64,000 nt of DNA. Origin: Coccinella septempunctata (lineage: Eukaryota > Arthropoda > Insecta > Coleoptera > Coccinellidae). The position numbers and the translations under genes were made by a program. Location of the stretch: NCBI RefSeq assembly GCF_907165205.1, contig NC_058189.1:2482501-2546500 (forward strand). Direction: 5' to 3'. Shown here piece by piece: positions 33,547 to 48,500 of the stretch. The notes beneath the pieces were generated by a model. That model was not told where the DNA came from. It worked only from the letters and a program-made list of their open reading frames with translations, and made no database searches. Every line of letters begins with the position of its first letter. The first letter of the stretch is position 1.

Positions 33547-36500
33547 CTACGTTGGCGATGGTTCACTATTTATAGCATCAATATCGCTTATGCTCCTCAC
33601 TCTCCTATGTTGTTTCCTAGGCTTGTGATGCGGCTTGCCGCCAACGTAGGTTTCGAAGGGATTCAACTTCGCAGAATGGGTAGAATCCCTATCAGTCTTC
33701 AACAATTGTGGGTTTTTGACCTCGTAATCCTCCATCGATCTTCTGTTGAGATAAATATCGTAGTCTTCCGATTTCCTATTGTACACAGCTGATGGATGTT
33801 GTTGATTAGCGAAGGGTTGTGCATAAATGGGGGACTCCCCGCCGGAGCGAGATGATTTGTAGAAGTAGGTGGGACTGGCCCTGCTTCTTATCGAAGAACT
33901 TTCGGAACTTGAGGTGGGCGAATGCTTTTCTCTATCGCGTTCGGATTTTGTCTTAGACAGACCGAGAGCTCGTGTTATGGAACCCTAAAAGGAAGGAAAT
34001 CATTTAAACTCTATCAAAGTTGACACAAATTCGAACAGAAATTACAAGCACAGAGCCTATAAACATAATAATATTGCTGAATATATAATTATACTTGAAG
34101 CAAATGTTGCCAATTACTTTATAGTCTAAGATACCAGAGCGACCAGACATAACTCATTTTCACACAGATGAAACTTTAGGATCTCAGTAGAGTCTCATGT
34201 GCTTTGAATACCTGCGAACTTGTGGAGCTTGCCTAGTGACACCTGGGCAGATACCAGGTGGCCAAGGTAACTAAAAATAAGTGTTACTCAGCTTATTTTC
34301 ACATGGCTGATTTTTATATATTATGTTTTAAAGAATATTATTCTGAAGTTATATTATGAGTGAAAGACACTTTCCATGGGCCAAAACTCTGCCAGACGCT
34401 TTGAAGCTGCACAAAAAATAAATGAACTTTACTTATTTTCTTCTCGATCTTATGAAACAGGCATCCTCAACTCCTATTTTCCAAAAAAAAATTGGATTAA
34501 CCAAAATTTCGATTATCCGAAATCACTTTGATCCACAATCAATTGCTGGAAAACCTGGCATCATCTACGAAAATATAAAAGAATTATTCTTTTAATAAGA
34601 GACATGCCTGTCCATTGACTGTTTAAGAATTCGAAAGAAAATACTACCCCATTGTATTTGAATTAACAAGGGACAATGAACGCAGTCAGTTAGTTTATTG
34701 TGAATAAGTATGTGCTGTATATGTGCAAGAGTTGATACTCTTAGGTATGTGTATGTGCCATGTGCGAGCAATATATAGTTTAATATAGTAAAAGAAATTG
34801 GAACATAGAATAGTTGAAAAATGGTAAATGGTTCTGCGTTATAGGGCGCTCGCAGGGCGCCGGCAATCTCGAGCGCAGCGAGAAACGAGGATTCTATAAT
34901 GGTATAGATAGAACGTCGAGATCGAAGCCCTGGAAGTCATATATGTACAGTAAAAGGACTCCAAACAGTTTGTGGAAGGAAACCGAGTTAACACAGTCTC
35001 ACTCACTCTGAAAGGCATGCATAGTGCTCTCGCGCTCACACTCCCGGCTAAATAATTTTCATGTTCAGGGGATGCCTGGTCACTACTATTTGTCTGAATG
35101 ATGAAATATAACTTTTTTATAGTTATTTCAATGACATATTTCAATATCAGACATGTGAAAATAACTAAAGTTCGTTTATTTTTTGTGTAGCTTCAAAGCG
35201 TCTGCCAAGAGTTTTGGCCCATAGAAAGTGTCTGTCACTTATAATATAACTTCAGAATAATATTCAGCCATGTGAAAATAAGTTAAGTAACACTTATTTT
35301 TAGTTAACTTTGCCACCTGGTATCTGCCCAGGTGTCACTAGGCAAACTCCACAAGTTCGCAGGTATTCAAAGCACATGAGACTTTACTGAGATCCTAAAG
35401 TTTCATCTGTGTGGAAATAAGTTATGTCTGGTCGCTCTAATATATCGATGTAGAAAAAAATCTGAATGGAATATTATATTGGATTCAATGATGCCCAAAT
35501 TGTGTAGTTTTCCTTTAAAGTCTAAGAAGTCTATCCTTATGCTGCTGCATTAGAACTGCATGTGTGTTGATAGTGCAGCCTCTCCTCATAAAGACTTGAA
35601 TGGTAGAAGGTTCCACTAGACCTAGCTCATTATTTCTTTATGAGCCTTCGAAACCAACAGGAAGGTTGTGAGGTGATCTGCTTAAACTCTGATTCACCAG
35701 TAAATAAAGTCAAACTAACCTTCATTCCAAGCATAAATAAGAGCCACATCTTCTATTAAAAATAGTGAACAGTAAACTCACCCTTATGGTACTCCTTCGC
35801 GTCTCAGTCATCTGCTGCTCTCTACTTAGAACGGAGGGTGGGTGGGGGGCGGTTAGGCCTGCGCATGAGCGGGAGAAGGTTCGTCCCAGGGAGCCACCAG
35901 GAACACGTGATTTTGCTCTTAGGCGAACATAGTGTTCAAGTGTGGATCTAACGTAAGGAAACAGTGCGAAATCAAAAACAATGATAGAAGCAGTGCGGGA
36001 TTATAAACTACAAGCATTCTATGTTATAGTTGCATTGCAATCATTTTATCTTACTGCAATGTAATCGGTTTGAGAAGAGAAGTTTTCGGATGTAGTCATT
36101 GAACAGAGAATCTTTGGTTGATATGGAGACAAAAACATGCATATTTCGTTGAGTTAAAGAATAGTTTTCAATAATGCAGGTTTCATCATCATCATTTGGA
36201 ATTGACATATATATTTTCTTCTATTCTAACACTTAAGGGACATGCATTGAGATTATTAGAAGGATTTTCTATAGATATGTAGAACATTCAATTTGAAATT
36301 TTATGTGACCTAGAAAATTAATCGCAGAGTGATATGAATTTTCTCTTCAGAAACTATATTCATTGATGTGACAGTTCGCCTACTTTTTTTGTGTTTGCTT
36401 GTTATCCCACATTTTATCGAATGAAATGAATTTCGAAATATGGTTTTTCATTCATTTGATGATTCTTTTTCGAACACAAATATCACCCACGTCTTCCAGT

Positions 36501-39500
36501 TTTCTCATTATGACCATTAAGTACCATAAAAATATCAAAAATTCAAAGAAGCCAAGTCTTGAAACTGAGTTTGGACGCTATCCAATGAATATTTGAACGT
36601 TTTGTAAAATAAAAGTATTCTTCATATTTTCTCATATACCTACAGGGTGTTTTCAAAGGTGAGGCTTTTTTTTTGACAGAAGATAAAACTCATCAAAATG
36701 AGTCGTTTAACCAAAAATTGTCTATACAAAATATCCAAGATGGCTGAGATACAACCCCTAGAAGTTTGACAAAATTTCATTGAATTTCAAGTACAGGACT
36801 ATGGAAGGTGACTCCGGCATCGCAAAAACGAAACAAAACATAAACATATGGCTGGACAATGAATGGTTCAGTAACAAGTTCATCGGATTAGATCACTAGG
36901 TCACTTTTGAGAGAATCATAATTGTTGTATCGTGCAATTTGGCGTAAAGAAAAATGTAGAAAATCGAGGCAGTTTCTTGAAAGTGCTTGAGCTAGTTATG
37001 TTGCGAAAGTGCTATGATGTTCCCCCATTTCATCCCATTTTTACGACGATTGTTGGAATGTTCGAACAAGAAGATTGTGATGCCCATTGTGGAAAAATTC
37101 GTGAATAATTTAGACGAATTTTATTGGTGGGATTTTGAAGTATTATTCTATTTTTTACACTTGTTTCCTAAGTTTCTTCTGTCAGTTGGTATCGAAATGA
37201 GTCATTTCATAAAATCGTGTAAGTAACTAAAAAATAATGGGAACAATTCGGCAATCCTAAGTTTCCATTTTCATTACCACGTAAATGTCGAACGAGCCAA
37301 TATCCTAAACGAAACCACATGGTCGAATCATGAGATACACGTTTTTTCCCACTGCTTTGCGATAATTCAGCTAACAAACGGTCTAGGGTCGTATTATTAG
37401 GATCTTTTTCAGTAATCATTTTCAATTTTTTTTTCAACTTTGTCATTTTGAAAGTTTTGTATAGGTGATTTTTGGTGAAACGATTCATTTTGACCAGTTC
37501 TAGCTTCTGTTGAAAAAAAGTACCTCACCTTCAAATACACCATTTTCGAGTAATTTGATGTTAAAAAAAAAATATCTGTGAAATTCGAAAATATAGGTAT
37601 GTACTTTGACCGAATGCAACTCTTTCTTAAAGATCCACAGATGTGTAGTGTCACAGATTTAGCTATAGTTATTCTGAAGGTAATTTTGTTTTTACAGGGG
37701 TGACACAGCTCATTATGAAAAATTAAAATGGTTATATATCTTTTCATCACGGTTGAATGGTATAGGAAAAAAGTGAAGAATCTACTGTTAAAATATTTGT
37801 ACGAGTCAAGGTTCACCGTGTATAATGCTTTGATTAATTTCTTTTTCACTCTCTGATCTTTTTCCCTTGTCACATAAAGAATTGATTCTTGTGCTCTAAA
37901 CATCGAGGTAAGGATAAAACATTGCAGTGCAAAGCAAAGCAACAGAATAACATAGAATATTTGTGTAAATGTTCAGTTCAGGTGTGAAGTTCGGAATGAA
38001 ATAGGGATTCAAAATCCAAATCGTACCTGTTAGTTCAATAACCTACCTGTCAACGTTGTTTCATCCAAGAAACTAATAGAAAATTCTCAAATACAAGGAA
38101 AAAATTCAATTCTATAACTGTATACGCTTGTCTCTCTGGAAAAATTTGGAACTTTCAAGAACTTTTCAACTGAAATTTTCAGGAATCTTTTAAGTGGATC
38201 CAAAGAAGTTCATTGTAATGATTATTTCAGTTCGACATCATTTTTCTTCAATTTAATTTTTATTTGTTTGAATAATTTCCATATGATGAAATTGTAACTT
38301 TTAGTTCATTATAAATTAGAAGTAAACACTGCACCCTAATTATTGGAAAATCCTTGGATCTTTTTTGGAATCAAATAATTCATGGACTTCATTTTATGCC
38401 TTAAAAACGGATAATACCCGGTTAAAGGATGGTAAAATTTAAGGCTTCATACATTTCACAACCTTTATTTGAAATAAAAAAGGTTCCATAAATTCAATAT
38501 TGACACCACAGAGGCGAAGACTCATCTCCTCGATAAATAACATGTGAACAGAACAATATAATTCACTTATCAACTCATCGATATTCCACTTTATTCCACA
38601 ATTATTTGGACATCTACTTTTTTAATCAGATGATTTTGCAGAAGTAGATTCATCATCAATTATTTCTCTAAGATTTATCGGAATAACTTATTCAAGTAAT
38701 GGAAGTTCTCTGCTGCATAAAAACTCTTCGAAATTGGATAACATTCAAGTTATTAGACTACAAACATCGATTTGAAGCTATTTCATAAGCATATATTGGC
38801 AATTTATGAGACATCTATTTTTTCATGTTTACCAAACAAAGTTCACATCACAACAAGGTATAATTTTGATAGTTGCTCAGTTAGTCCGAATAGCGGTATT
38901 AAATATTATTGTACTTTTTTTTGGTTTACTTTTGTCTCCGAGGATTTATTTACTAGTTTTCGTTGTATAAACGTCAGGCAGGGGCCGATTCATGGATGCT
39001 ACATATAGTTCTCAACGATTTCTTGTTTGTCGAAATAACTTTGGAATATTTTGAGATTAATATAATATCTAATCGAGAGTATTTTCACGGATTCATCTGT
39101 GTTTGGCTAATATTCTTGTAGCTTCAGCTTGGAGTTCATCCATTTGACAGAAGATAACGTACCTTGCAGGTAGAACTAAAGCTTCCAATTCGGCAGTTAA
39201 GTGACGTCTTATTATGCTTTTGCTACCAGGTATGCCCAGAGCTGTTGCCATAGTGTCTCCATTAAACGAGGGTTCAAGTACTACAAGTCCTCCATGCACG
39301 CCACTATCTGCAAACAATTAATTGGAATAAGAATAAGCGTAGAATTTTCAATAACTAATGAATTCTCTTTTCCGTCTACTACGAATACACTAAACAGATT
39401 AGGTATATACGAAGATATATTGAAAAATTCTTAGCATACTATAGAATTGGTTCTATAACAAAATTTCAATGTCAAAATATTTTATGACTCAACATATTCT

Positions 39501-42500
39501 CCTCTTAATTGAATACTTTCATTACAGCGAACCTGCAGCGTCTCTAGACCTTTAAAAAAATGTTTCTTCTTGCTCTGCAAAACAGACCTCCACAGCTTTT
39601 ATTACCTCCCCGTTAGAAGAAAATTTACGACCTTTCAAACTTTTTTCAGTTGAGGAAAGAGATGAAAGTAGGATGGAGCCAAATTTGGTGAATAAGTAGG
39701 GTGTTCTAGTAATTCAAACCCTAAATCACGAATTTTGCATGGCAACATGAGATTTGTATGCAAGGGAGTTGTCCTGCAAATACAAAACTCCTTTGGATAG
39801 CTTTCCGCGTCTTTTCTCTTTAAAGTATTGCCGTAAAGTGGTCAGTAATGTCGAATAGTAATCTCAGGTTATTGTTCTACCCTTATCCAAAAAATCAATC
39901 ATCATTACTCCATGGCAATCCCAAAAAACCGAAGCAAGAACTTTTCCAGCAAATTTTTGGACACGAAACTTCTTAGGTCTTGGAGAACCAGAGTGTCGCC
40001 ATTCCATCGATTGTTGCTTTGTTTCTGGATCGTAGAAATGTACCCAGGTCTCATACATAGTAACAATTCGGTTTAAGGAGTCTATATCGTTTTGAAATCG
40101 AGCACAGATCGAACGCGATGCTTCTACCCTTGCACGCTTTTGGTCAACTTTCAAACATTTGGGTAACCATTTGGCAGCAATTGTTCTCATATCCAAATTG
40201 ACGTGAACTATATGATGAACGCATTCGTATGAAATATTGAGTGCTTCAGATATCCGTTTTAGCCCAATTCGACGGTCTGATAAAATCATGTCATGAACTG
40301 CATCGATATTTTCGTAGACTGACACAGAAACTGGCCTTCCTGATCAGTCATCATCTTCAATAGAAAGTTTACCTCTTTTGAAGCTTGCAATCCAATTTTT
40401 CACGGTCGCATACGAAGCACATTGATCACGAAGGGTATTGAGCATATCTTCGTAAATCTGCTTACATCTTAACCCTTCTCAATACAGGTACTTGATGATG
40501 GCTCGATACTCCAATTTTTCGATTTTCACAATTTCGGTGGACATCTTCTTTCTTTTAATTTATTGCGTATTTCTGGTTTACTTTTTTGACCTCAAACTTC
40601 ACACTGACACTTCTAATAAGTTATTGTTCGTTTTTATGGCAAGTCAATATTTTTTTATGCATGGAACTGGTCTAGACTTACTAAATATCAATACATCCTC
40701 GTACATTGATCATTTATGATCAGAATGAAAGGCTGAATCCCATGATCATGCAATGGAATTTTCATATATTTTTATGATTACCTTTTAAGTTATCAGCATA
40801 TTCTCCTAGATCGATACTTCTTGCCCACCTGATGAACCGATGGTTGGTCCATACCAACGGATCAGCATCCATAGTCTCGCATTGATGACGCCTTACTGCC
40901 AAAGCCTGAAAATTATTGAACACATTTAAATAAAACACGAGTTTCAAGGAACCTTGGCATATTCTGACCTGCCTGTCGTACTTCATTATTCGTAGCAAGT
41001 GGATGCCGTGGACTACAGAAGCTTGGTGGAATTTTCTCGTAACTCCTAAGTACTTTTCTAGTTCTTTTTTACTCAGATGTTCCAACATTCTCGCGTCCAC
41101 CATATTGGATGAGAAATTTTCCCCATACTAAAAAAATCAATTCAAGAATCCGGTTAAAACATTTCGTTACAGAGTAAGATCCCAGGGCGATCAGACATAA
41201 CTTATTTTCACACAGATGAAACTCTAGGATTTCAGTAGAGTTTCATGTGCTTTGAATACCTGCGAACTTGTGGAGCTTGCCTAGTGACACCTGGGCAGAT
41301 ACCAGGTGGCAAAGGTAACTAAAAATAAGTGTTACTTAACTTATTTTCACATGGCTGATTTTTGTATATGTTTTGAAGAATATTATTCTGAAGTTATATT
41401 ATAAGTGACAGACACTTTCCATGGGCCAAAACACTTGCCAGTCGTTTTGAATGCACAAAAAAAAATGAACTGAATGAAATTTATGAATTTTCACATGTCT
41501 GATATTGAAATATGTTATTGAAGTAACTATAAAAAAATATATTCCATCATTCAGATGAATTGTAGTGACCAGACATCCCCTAAACATGAAAATTATTTAA
41601 CCGGGAGTGTGAGCGCTAGAGCACTATGCATGCGTTTCAGAGTAAGTGAGATTGTGGTAACTTGGTTTCCTTTTACAATCTGTTTGGAGTCCTTTTACTG
41701 TATATGACTTCCCGTTCGATCTCGACTTTCTATATATACCATTATGGAATCCCCGTTTCTTGCAGAGGCAATCTCTCGCTGCGCTCGAGATTGCCGGCGC
41801 CCTGCGAGCGCCCTATAACGCAAAACCATCTACCATTTTTCAACTATTCTATGTTCCAATTTCTTTTAGTATATTAAACTATACATTGCTCCCACATGGC
41901 ACATGCACATACCTAAGAGTATCAACTCTTGCACATACACAGCAAATACTTATACCCAATAAACTAACTCACTGCATTCATAGTCCCTTTTTAATTCAGA
42001 TACAATGGGGTAGTATTTTCTTTCGAATTCTTAAACAGTCAATGGACAGGCATGTCTCTTATTAAAAGAATAATTCTTTTATATTTTCGTAGATGATGCC
42101 AGGTTTTCCAGCAATTGATTGTGGATCAAAGTGATTTCGGATAATCGAAATTTTGGTTAATCCAATTTTTATTTGGAAAATAGGAGTTTAGGATGCCTGT
42201 ATCATAAGATCGAGAATCGAGAAGAAAATAAGTGAAGTTCATTTATTTTTTGTGCAGCTTCAAAGCGTCTGGCAGAGTTTTGGCCCATGGAAAGTGTCTG
42301 TCACTCATAATATAACTTCAGAATAATATTCTTTAAAACATAATATATAAAAATCAGCCATGAGAAAATAAGTTAAGTAACACTTATTTTTAGTTACCTT
42401 TGCCACCTGCTATCTGCTCAGGTGTCACTAGGCAAGCTCCACAAGTTCGCAGGTATTCAAAGCACATGACTCTACTGAGATCCTAAAGTTTCATCTGTGT

Positions 42501-45500
42501 GAAAATATGTTATGTCTGGTCGCTCTGAGATCTTGGACTATTATGGTTATCACTTATTACAACTTTTCTGCATTCAACCAATTACTAATTTTATGAAACA
42601 ATGTACATAATGAAGCAGAGGGAATTATACCACGTGAGTTTTTAGATGCGGTCTTTTTTCGATTTCCTTTACACAATACCAGGAAGGAAAATAATTTAAC
42701 TAGTTGATGTTGCCAGATTGTTTTTGTATATGCGTATATTTCAGTACATTTGACTAACCTGAGACAGTCCTAGGTCAGGTAACCATTCACTGGAAACCCA
42801 AGTATGTCCTAACTGAGCTATGGCTGGATACCTCACCAGAGAAGGATGCCGGTGCTCTTCAATGGCGAGTCGTAGCTTTTTCCTGTGCATTGGATGGGTT
42901 ATACCGAGTCCACATTCCAGTTCCAGGTCACTGAGCTCTAAGAGCACCTGGCCATGCAAAGGACCAATCTATAAGGTTTATACACACAATCATAGCTTTC
43001 ACCCGGTTGGAGTCTTGTGAAGCCAATCATCATAGCGAAAGCGAAAGAATATTTAAATTTTCGAAACTAAACGGGGTGACTCCTAAGTTGATACTCTTCA
43101 TACAACTATATCTTTATACCGGGTGAGTCTTTGAGGCGTACAAATATTTCAACAGTAGATTTTTGAGATCAAAAGAAATAGTTTTTTTCCTTTCCATTTT
43201 TTTCCCAATCGGTTCGGTTTGAAAGATACAGGCTGTTTAAACACTACGAAAAAATATTATTTTTAGTTCTATCTAATAAATGGTTTTATCGAATGAAATG
43301 AATTTCGGAATATAGTTTTTCATTTACTTGATGAATCTTTTTCGAACACAAGATATCACCCACTTATTCCAGTTTTCTCATTATGACAATTATACGTCCC
43401 ATAAAAATACCAAAAACTCAAATAATTCTGGGAAATTTGAAAAATTGGGTACTTAGGCTGCATACAACTCTTTTTGAAAGATCCACAGATGCGTACTTTC
43501 ACACATTTAGCTGGTTATTCTGAAGGTAATTTTATTTATCCAGGGTTGGCACAGCTCATTATGAAAATTTTAAATGGCTGTATCTTTTTATCAGGGCCAA
43601 ATCGGATAAAATGGTATAGGGAAAAACTGTTTTTTTTGACCTCAAGAATTTACTGTTAGCATATTTGTACGAGTCAAAGACTCACCCTGTATAATAATGT
43701 CTGTTCGGTACCAAATTTAGAGTTTATGGTTACTGTATTTGGTTTCACTGCAACTGTTTGTGTTCTGTAATAAATTAAATAAAAAATAAAATGAAATAGA
43801 ATAAACTGTGTATGAGACATTGAAATGAAAATCCCATTGGCAATCAATAACTAACCTACACGGCAATAAATATAATGTAGGATACGTTTAGTTGGAAACG
43901 ACAGTTTTTTGAAAATATTGTTCATCCCTATGAAATCTTTGTTGAAGAGGTAGTATCAACTTAGTAACCATTATATCTATATGAAGTAGAGTCCAAAAGA
44001 AGTAATAATTCATAGTCACGTATTGAGAAGAGGAATTTATTCAGAGTTGGTATTAAAGAGCAGACTCAATAGAAATCAAATACAGGATGTCTGTTAATAA
44101 ATGCAAATAAGAACTTTGGGACTTGATTCCTAGATGAAAATAAGTGTGCCAGGCTACTTCATTTAATTTTTTTTCGATATCACCTAACCTTCAACATTCA
44201 CCCTCTAGAAAGTGTGACGCAAAAACCCTTTTTGGGTTGAAAATAACAATCACATTTAATTTTCTACGATCTTTGTTGTAAGGGATATTTGAAAAATTTG
44301 ATTTTATTGTACATAATTTGCAAAATTTTTATACAGGCGATACATTTCTCTTCACTCAGTTCACTCGATACGATGCTACACTCTTTAAATATCTTCATTC
44401 AACTTTTTTGTTTGACAAAAATTGTTAAACAGATACCCCTTCAGATTCCATCATCAAACTGCCTGAATTATTTTAGGACAAGAACACAAAATTAAGTTCT
44501 TCATTTTTCAGCTCGATGCTATGCTACTCTTGTTACTTATTTTTATTTGGCCTTCTTCAGAAAATTATGAACAAATACCTCTTGGCCTTTCATTTTTGAA
44601 CTGCCTAAATTATTTCATTGCCTTGAATTCTTAGAACATAGAATATTCTTAGCTTGAATCAAATTCCTTCATTTTCCAATTAGTTGATGTTTGTTAAATA
44701 TCTTTTTAACGACAATGAATAAGAATCCGAAATGTTATACGCATGGGTAACTTTATTGTATATCGTTTAAGAATATAGAGCCATGGAAAAAATTGGTGAC
44801 GCCGTATGTCAAGTTTATATGAAGTATGTTATAATTTTCATCGACGAATCCAGTCCTAAAGAACTCATTTATTTACAGATACCCTGTATTTTTGAAAACA
44901 GTTCAACAATTTCCGTTGGCTTCCGGATAATACAGGGTGTTTCAACGTAAATAAGCCACCATTCATAACCAGTGATACCACTGATTTTCCCCTAGATTTC
45001 AAAGTTTTGAAGGTTTATTGAATCTGTGCTTATTGCATATGTTTTCATGTCAAATTAATGACCTTGTTATAGATTGAAGATAATTGTTGAACCCTTTTAT
45101 ATTCTATATATATTTTTCTTCAGTAGAAAAAACCAAAATGAGGGACATTAAAATATTGCGGAGCTCTAATTCAAATTCTCAGCTGCATTTTTTCGTTGAA
45201 TTACCTTTCCACTCTTTATGTTTTCAGCACATCTGGCACCATACTGAGGCATTCCTAGAGCAATCTCCATCCACGCTAAAACCGTAGGAGCTCTCCATCG
45301 CTCCATAGGTATTGTGGACGCTTCTCTAAGCAATCTTAACTTCTCGGCATAGCCTTCTTCCGTTAGTGGAGACCAGCTTCTATAAGGCTCAAAAACGTGT
45401 TCACCTGAAATTTCTTAAATGGTGGAAAATCGTTTTCTATATACCGTAGATTCGGGTGACTTGGGGCAGTCCTGCAACTTGGGACAATTACCCCTTGCAG

Positions 45501-48500
45501 ATTTTTTTGTTTCTTACAATTTATGAGTGAAAGGACAAATTATAAGACTGTCTTTTCTGAGTCTTTTCGGTTAGTTTAAAAATTAATTCCTGTTGAGTTT
45601 GAATTGACAGGAAAAATTAACGAAATCAGGAGAGTAAGCGTTTTTTATGGCTCATATACTTTCTAGTGTCCTGTACAAGTGTTTCACTTTGTGAATGTGT
45701 AATTTTTTCTTCTGGATACGTGGGATATTGGGATATTACTGATATTAGATATGTGATGAAACAAGATTGTTTACAAATCAAACGGCAACACGGATCTCAT
45801 TCATTTATTTTGCTGTTTCATAGGAGTGACTTGGACAATGCCGAATAGATACAAGCGGCGCATTGGCAGCAGGAAATATGCCGATTTTTCGCAGGATATA
45901 ATTATTTACGTTATTTCTACAGAGAAATCACCAAATAATGAGAGGGATCAAAGTTCCATTGTTTTGTTCAGTTTTTTTTTACATTTGAGTTGCAATAGGG
46001 GTTTTTCATTTAATTTCCTTACCAAATTTCAACTATATAATCTGTAATGATCTCCAGTTTTCTGAGAAAAATTGGAGTTCATTTTAATGCATTCCTTTCA
46101 TTTCATATTTCCGCCTTTGAAAATATTTAATTCTCAAATATTCAGTACATTCATTCCAATAAGCAGAGTGAATGTAAAAAACCGTTTATCTGTGTTTAAC
46201 GTTGTTTTTCTTGCATGCCGTTGAAGATTTCGACGTGTTTCTGATGTTGATATGCGATAAACCGGAGCTGACGACGTTTTTCACTCTGGAATTTTCAGAT
46301 TTTTAACGCGTGGGGGGATTTGCCTATAAAAGCAGATTTTCCCCCGCGACGGCCTCTTTTACTTTGACTCTTTTACTCTTTAGTCACTTTTACGCTCCGT
46401 ACTCTCTTTTCTCTGCGATTCGACTTTAATTGGAATTCTTAATTCTTAGGAATTAATTTTTAGTTTTTCATTTGTTTTCCGAGAGTGCCTGAAATAAAGG
46501 AGGTAGGTCCCCGTCTTTACCGTTCAGTTTCTTAATTAGACCTACACCGGTTACTTCTTTGACACTGCTGTACTGTATCGCCTTCTGTTATATTTTATCG
46601 TACTTTACCCTGTTTCGCGAGTCTGACTTTTCCCTGCGCTATCAGTCATGGTGCGTAAGCCCTTGGGGTACTGAAGGGAAAGTCCCGTCAACCCCCCTGT
46701 TCGCGTTCCGCGGCATAAGTGTTGAAACCGAAATCTCTTCTTTTCTATCACTCATGGTGCGTAAGCCCTTGGGGTAGAGATACCGCTCGTCGTCAGTGAA
46801 ATCCCGTAGTTGCGCTAAAAATAAACCTTTTCTTCGCTATCAGTCATGGAGCGTTAGACCTTGGGGTAGCGAGTAAAAGTCTCGAGTAGATCCGCCCTGG
46901 TTGTGTTTCTTTCATTTCTGGAGAAATATAATTAATTACATCCCGATACCGTATAGCAAGTCATTTGACTTCGCGAGGTCATTCTTAGTATCCATTTCGT
47001 CAGTTCTGGTTGGCGCATTTTATTTAACAACCTTTGATTTTTTACTGTACCCGGTATAAACTTTACAAAGTGCTCGTGATCGGATAGAATTTCCAGAATG
47101 TATGTTTGCTGATCGATTCGCTCATATTTCATACCTACACATATTTCCGTTGTATATATAATCAGTTTCCGAAGGTGTGAATAAACTGGTACATTATTTG
47201 ATTTTGACTACTTCGTTATCGCTACCACCCTAGATAACAGCGAACTCTGTCTCCGACTAGCAGCTACTCTGGTAGGTTTGCTATTCTTCCTATTGAAAAG
47301 AATAGCTGGCGCTCGAGATAAGTTTTCTCCGAGGTAACCACGTTACAAATCACAAATTCTAATTTTTCAAAACTATACACCGTCCCAAGTCACCTATTTC
47401 ATTTGAGAGTTGAGAAATCAATAGATTTTAACTTGTGTCCCAAGCCTCCCAAATCATTTCACAAAATGAGTTTCAAACCACTACAAGTGTTTCGCTTTCA
47501 CAATAGCAGCTTTACCTTCACCCACCTGAAAATGCTATTGCGTTAGCGAAACACTTCTCGTGGTCTAAAAATTCATTTTGTGAAAATTGTATATAATATA
47601 TATTCAGGAAATAATATGTAGATGGAGTACACCTCGGAAATATCAAGTAGAATTGTCTCTCCAATAATACTAGCTAGACATGAACAAGCGTGTAGGACAA
47701 ACCCAGAGAAGTTGAAAATATCTAAACACAACTTAAGACCCGGTTAGGGATCATTGTCCCTCATCAGTACAGTATAGTGATAGATATTTCAACCAGATCA
47801 TGGGGCCTTAAGCCCCATTCGTAACTATTCATTTACACCCTGTATAAATCCTACAAAAATGACAATCTTCCTCTACAACCTACACCAACTTCCGAAAATA
47901 GAATGTAAAAGTGACTCACTTGTTTCTTGAAGGGAGCTGGCTTTATTTCTATGCCTTGAACGAGCGAACACTCGAGAAATACTACCCCATGTTCCTCCCC
48001 GCCCTCCAGTAGTTCTGGTTTGCGGTTGTTTTGGTCTTCGGCTAATATTAATTGGTTCTGGTTCTATCGGCGAACTGAGTTGTTCCACAGATCTGTAATG
48101 TAAGGCAGAATGTACAAAAATCCCAACGACCCTCTATTGGCATGATATTTTATCCATCCAAAAAGTTTTTGATGAATTCATAATGATTTCGAAAACTATA
48201 CTCAACTCACACATATACGACATTCGAAAACTAATAACAATACAATAGGTTTCTAAAAATAAAACTCACCTGGATAAAACACTTGTGTCAATAGATCTAG
48301 AGAAATTGTTAGCATTTAGTGGAGATAGAGTTGGACTACAGTCTTTAGTTGAAATAGCTGCAAAATATTAGGAAAACATGCTTAGAACAACTTTTGTTAG
48401 ACCAAGAACCAACTTTTAATAAATACAATAAATAGATTTCCATTACCAACAATAAGTGGAATCAATTTTTCCCAAGGGCTTGTCATGTCGTTGAATATAC

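Larger units (their letters stand above)
45445..47455. repeat. MITE family G, copy 2, split by a solo LTR
   Basis: The left part (GTAGATTCGGGTGACTTGG onward) matches the copy at 21564. The match breaks at 46043 and resumes after 47347 with ACAAATTCTAATTTTTC, ending near CAAGCCTCCCAAATC. Confidence 0.65.

Noticed and set aside
37207..37488. 93-codon minus-strand frame in element D as a gene
   Set aside because: It lies inside a short inverted-repeat element, has no recognisable motif, and no splice or start context.
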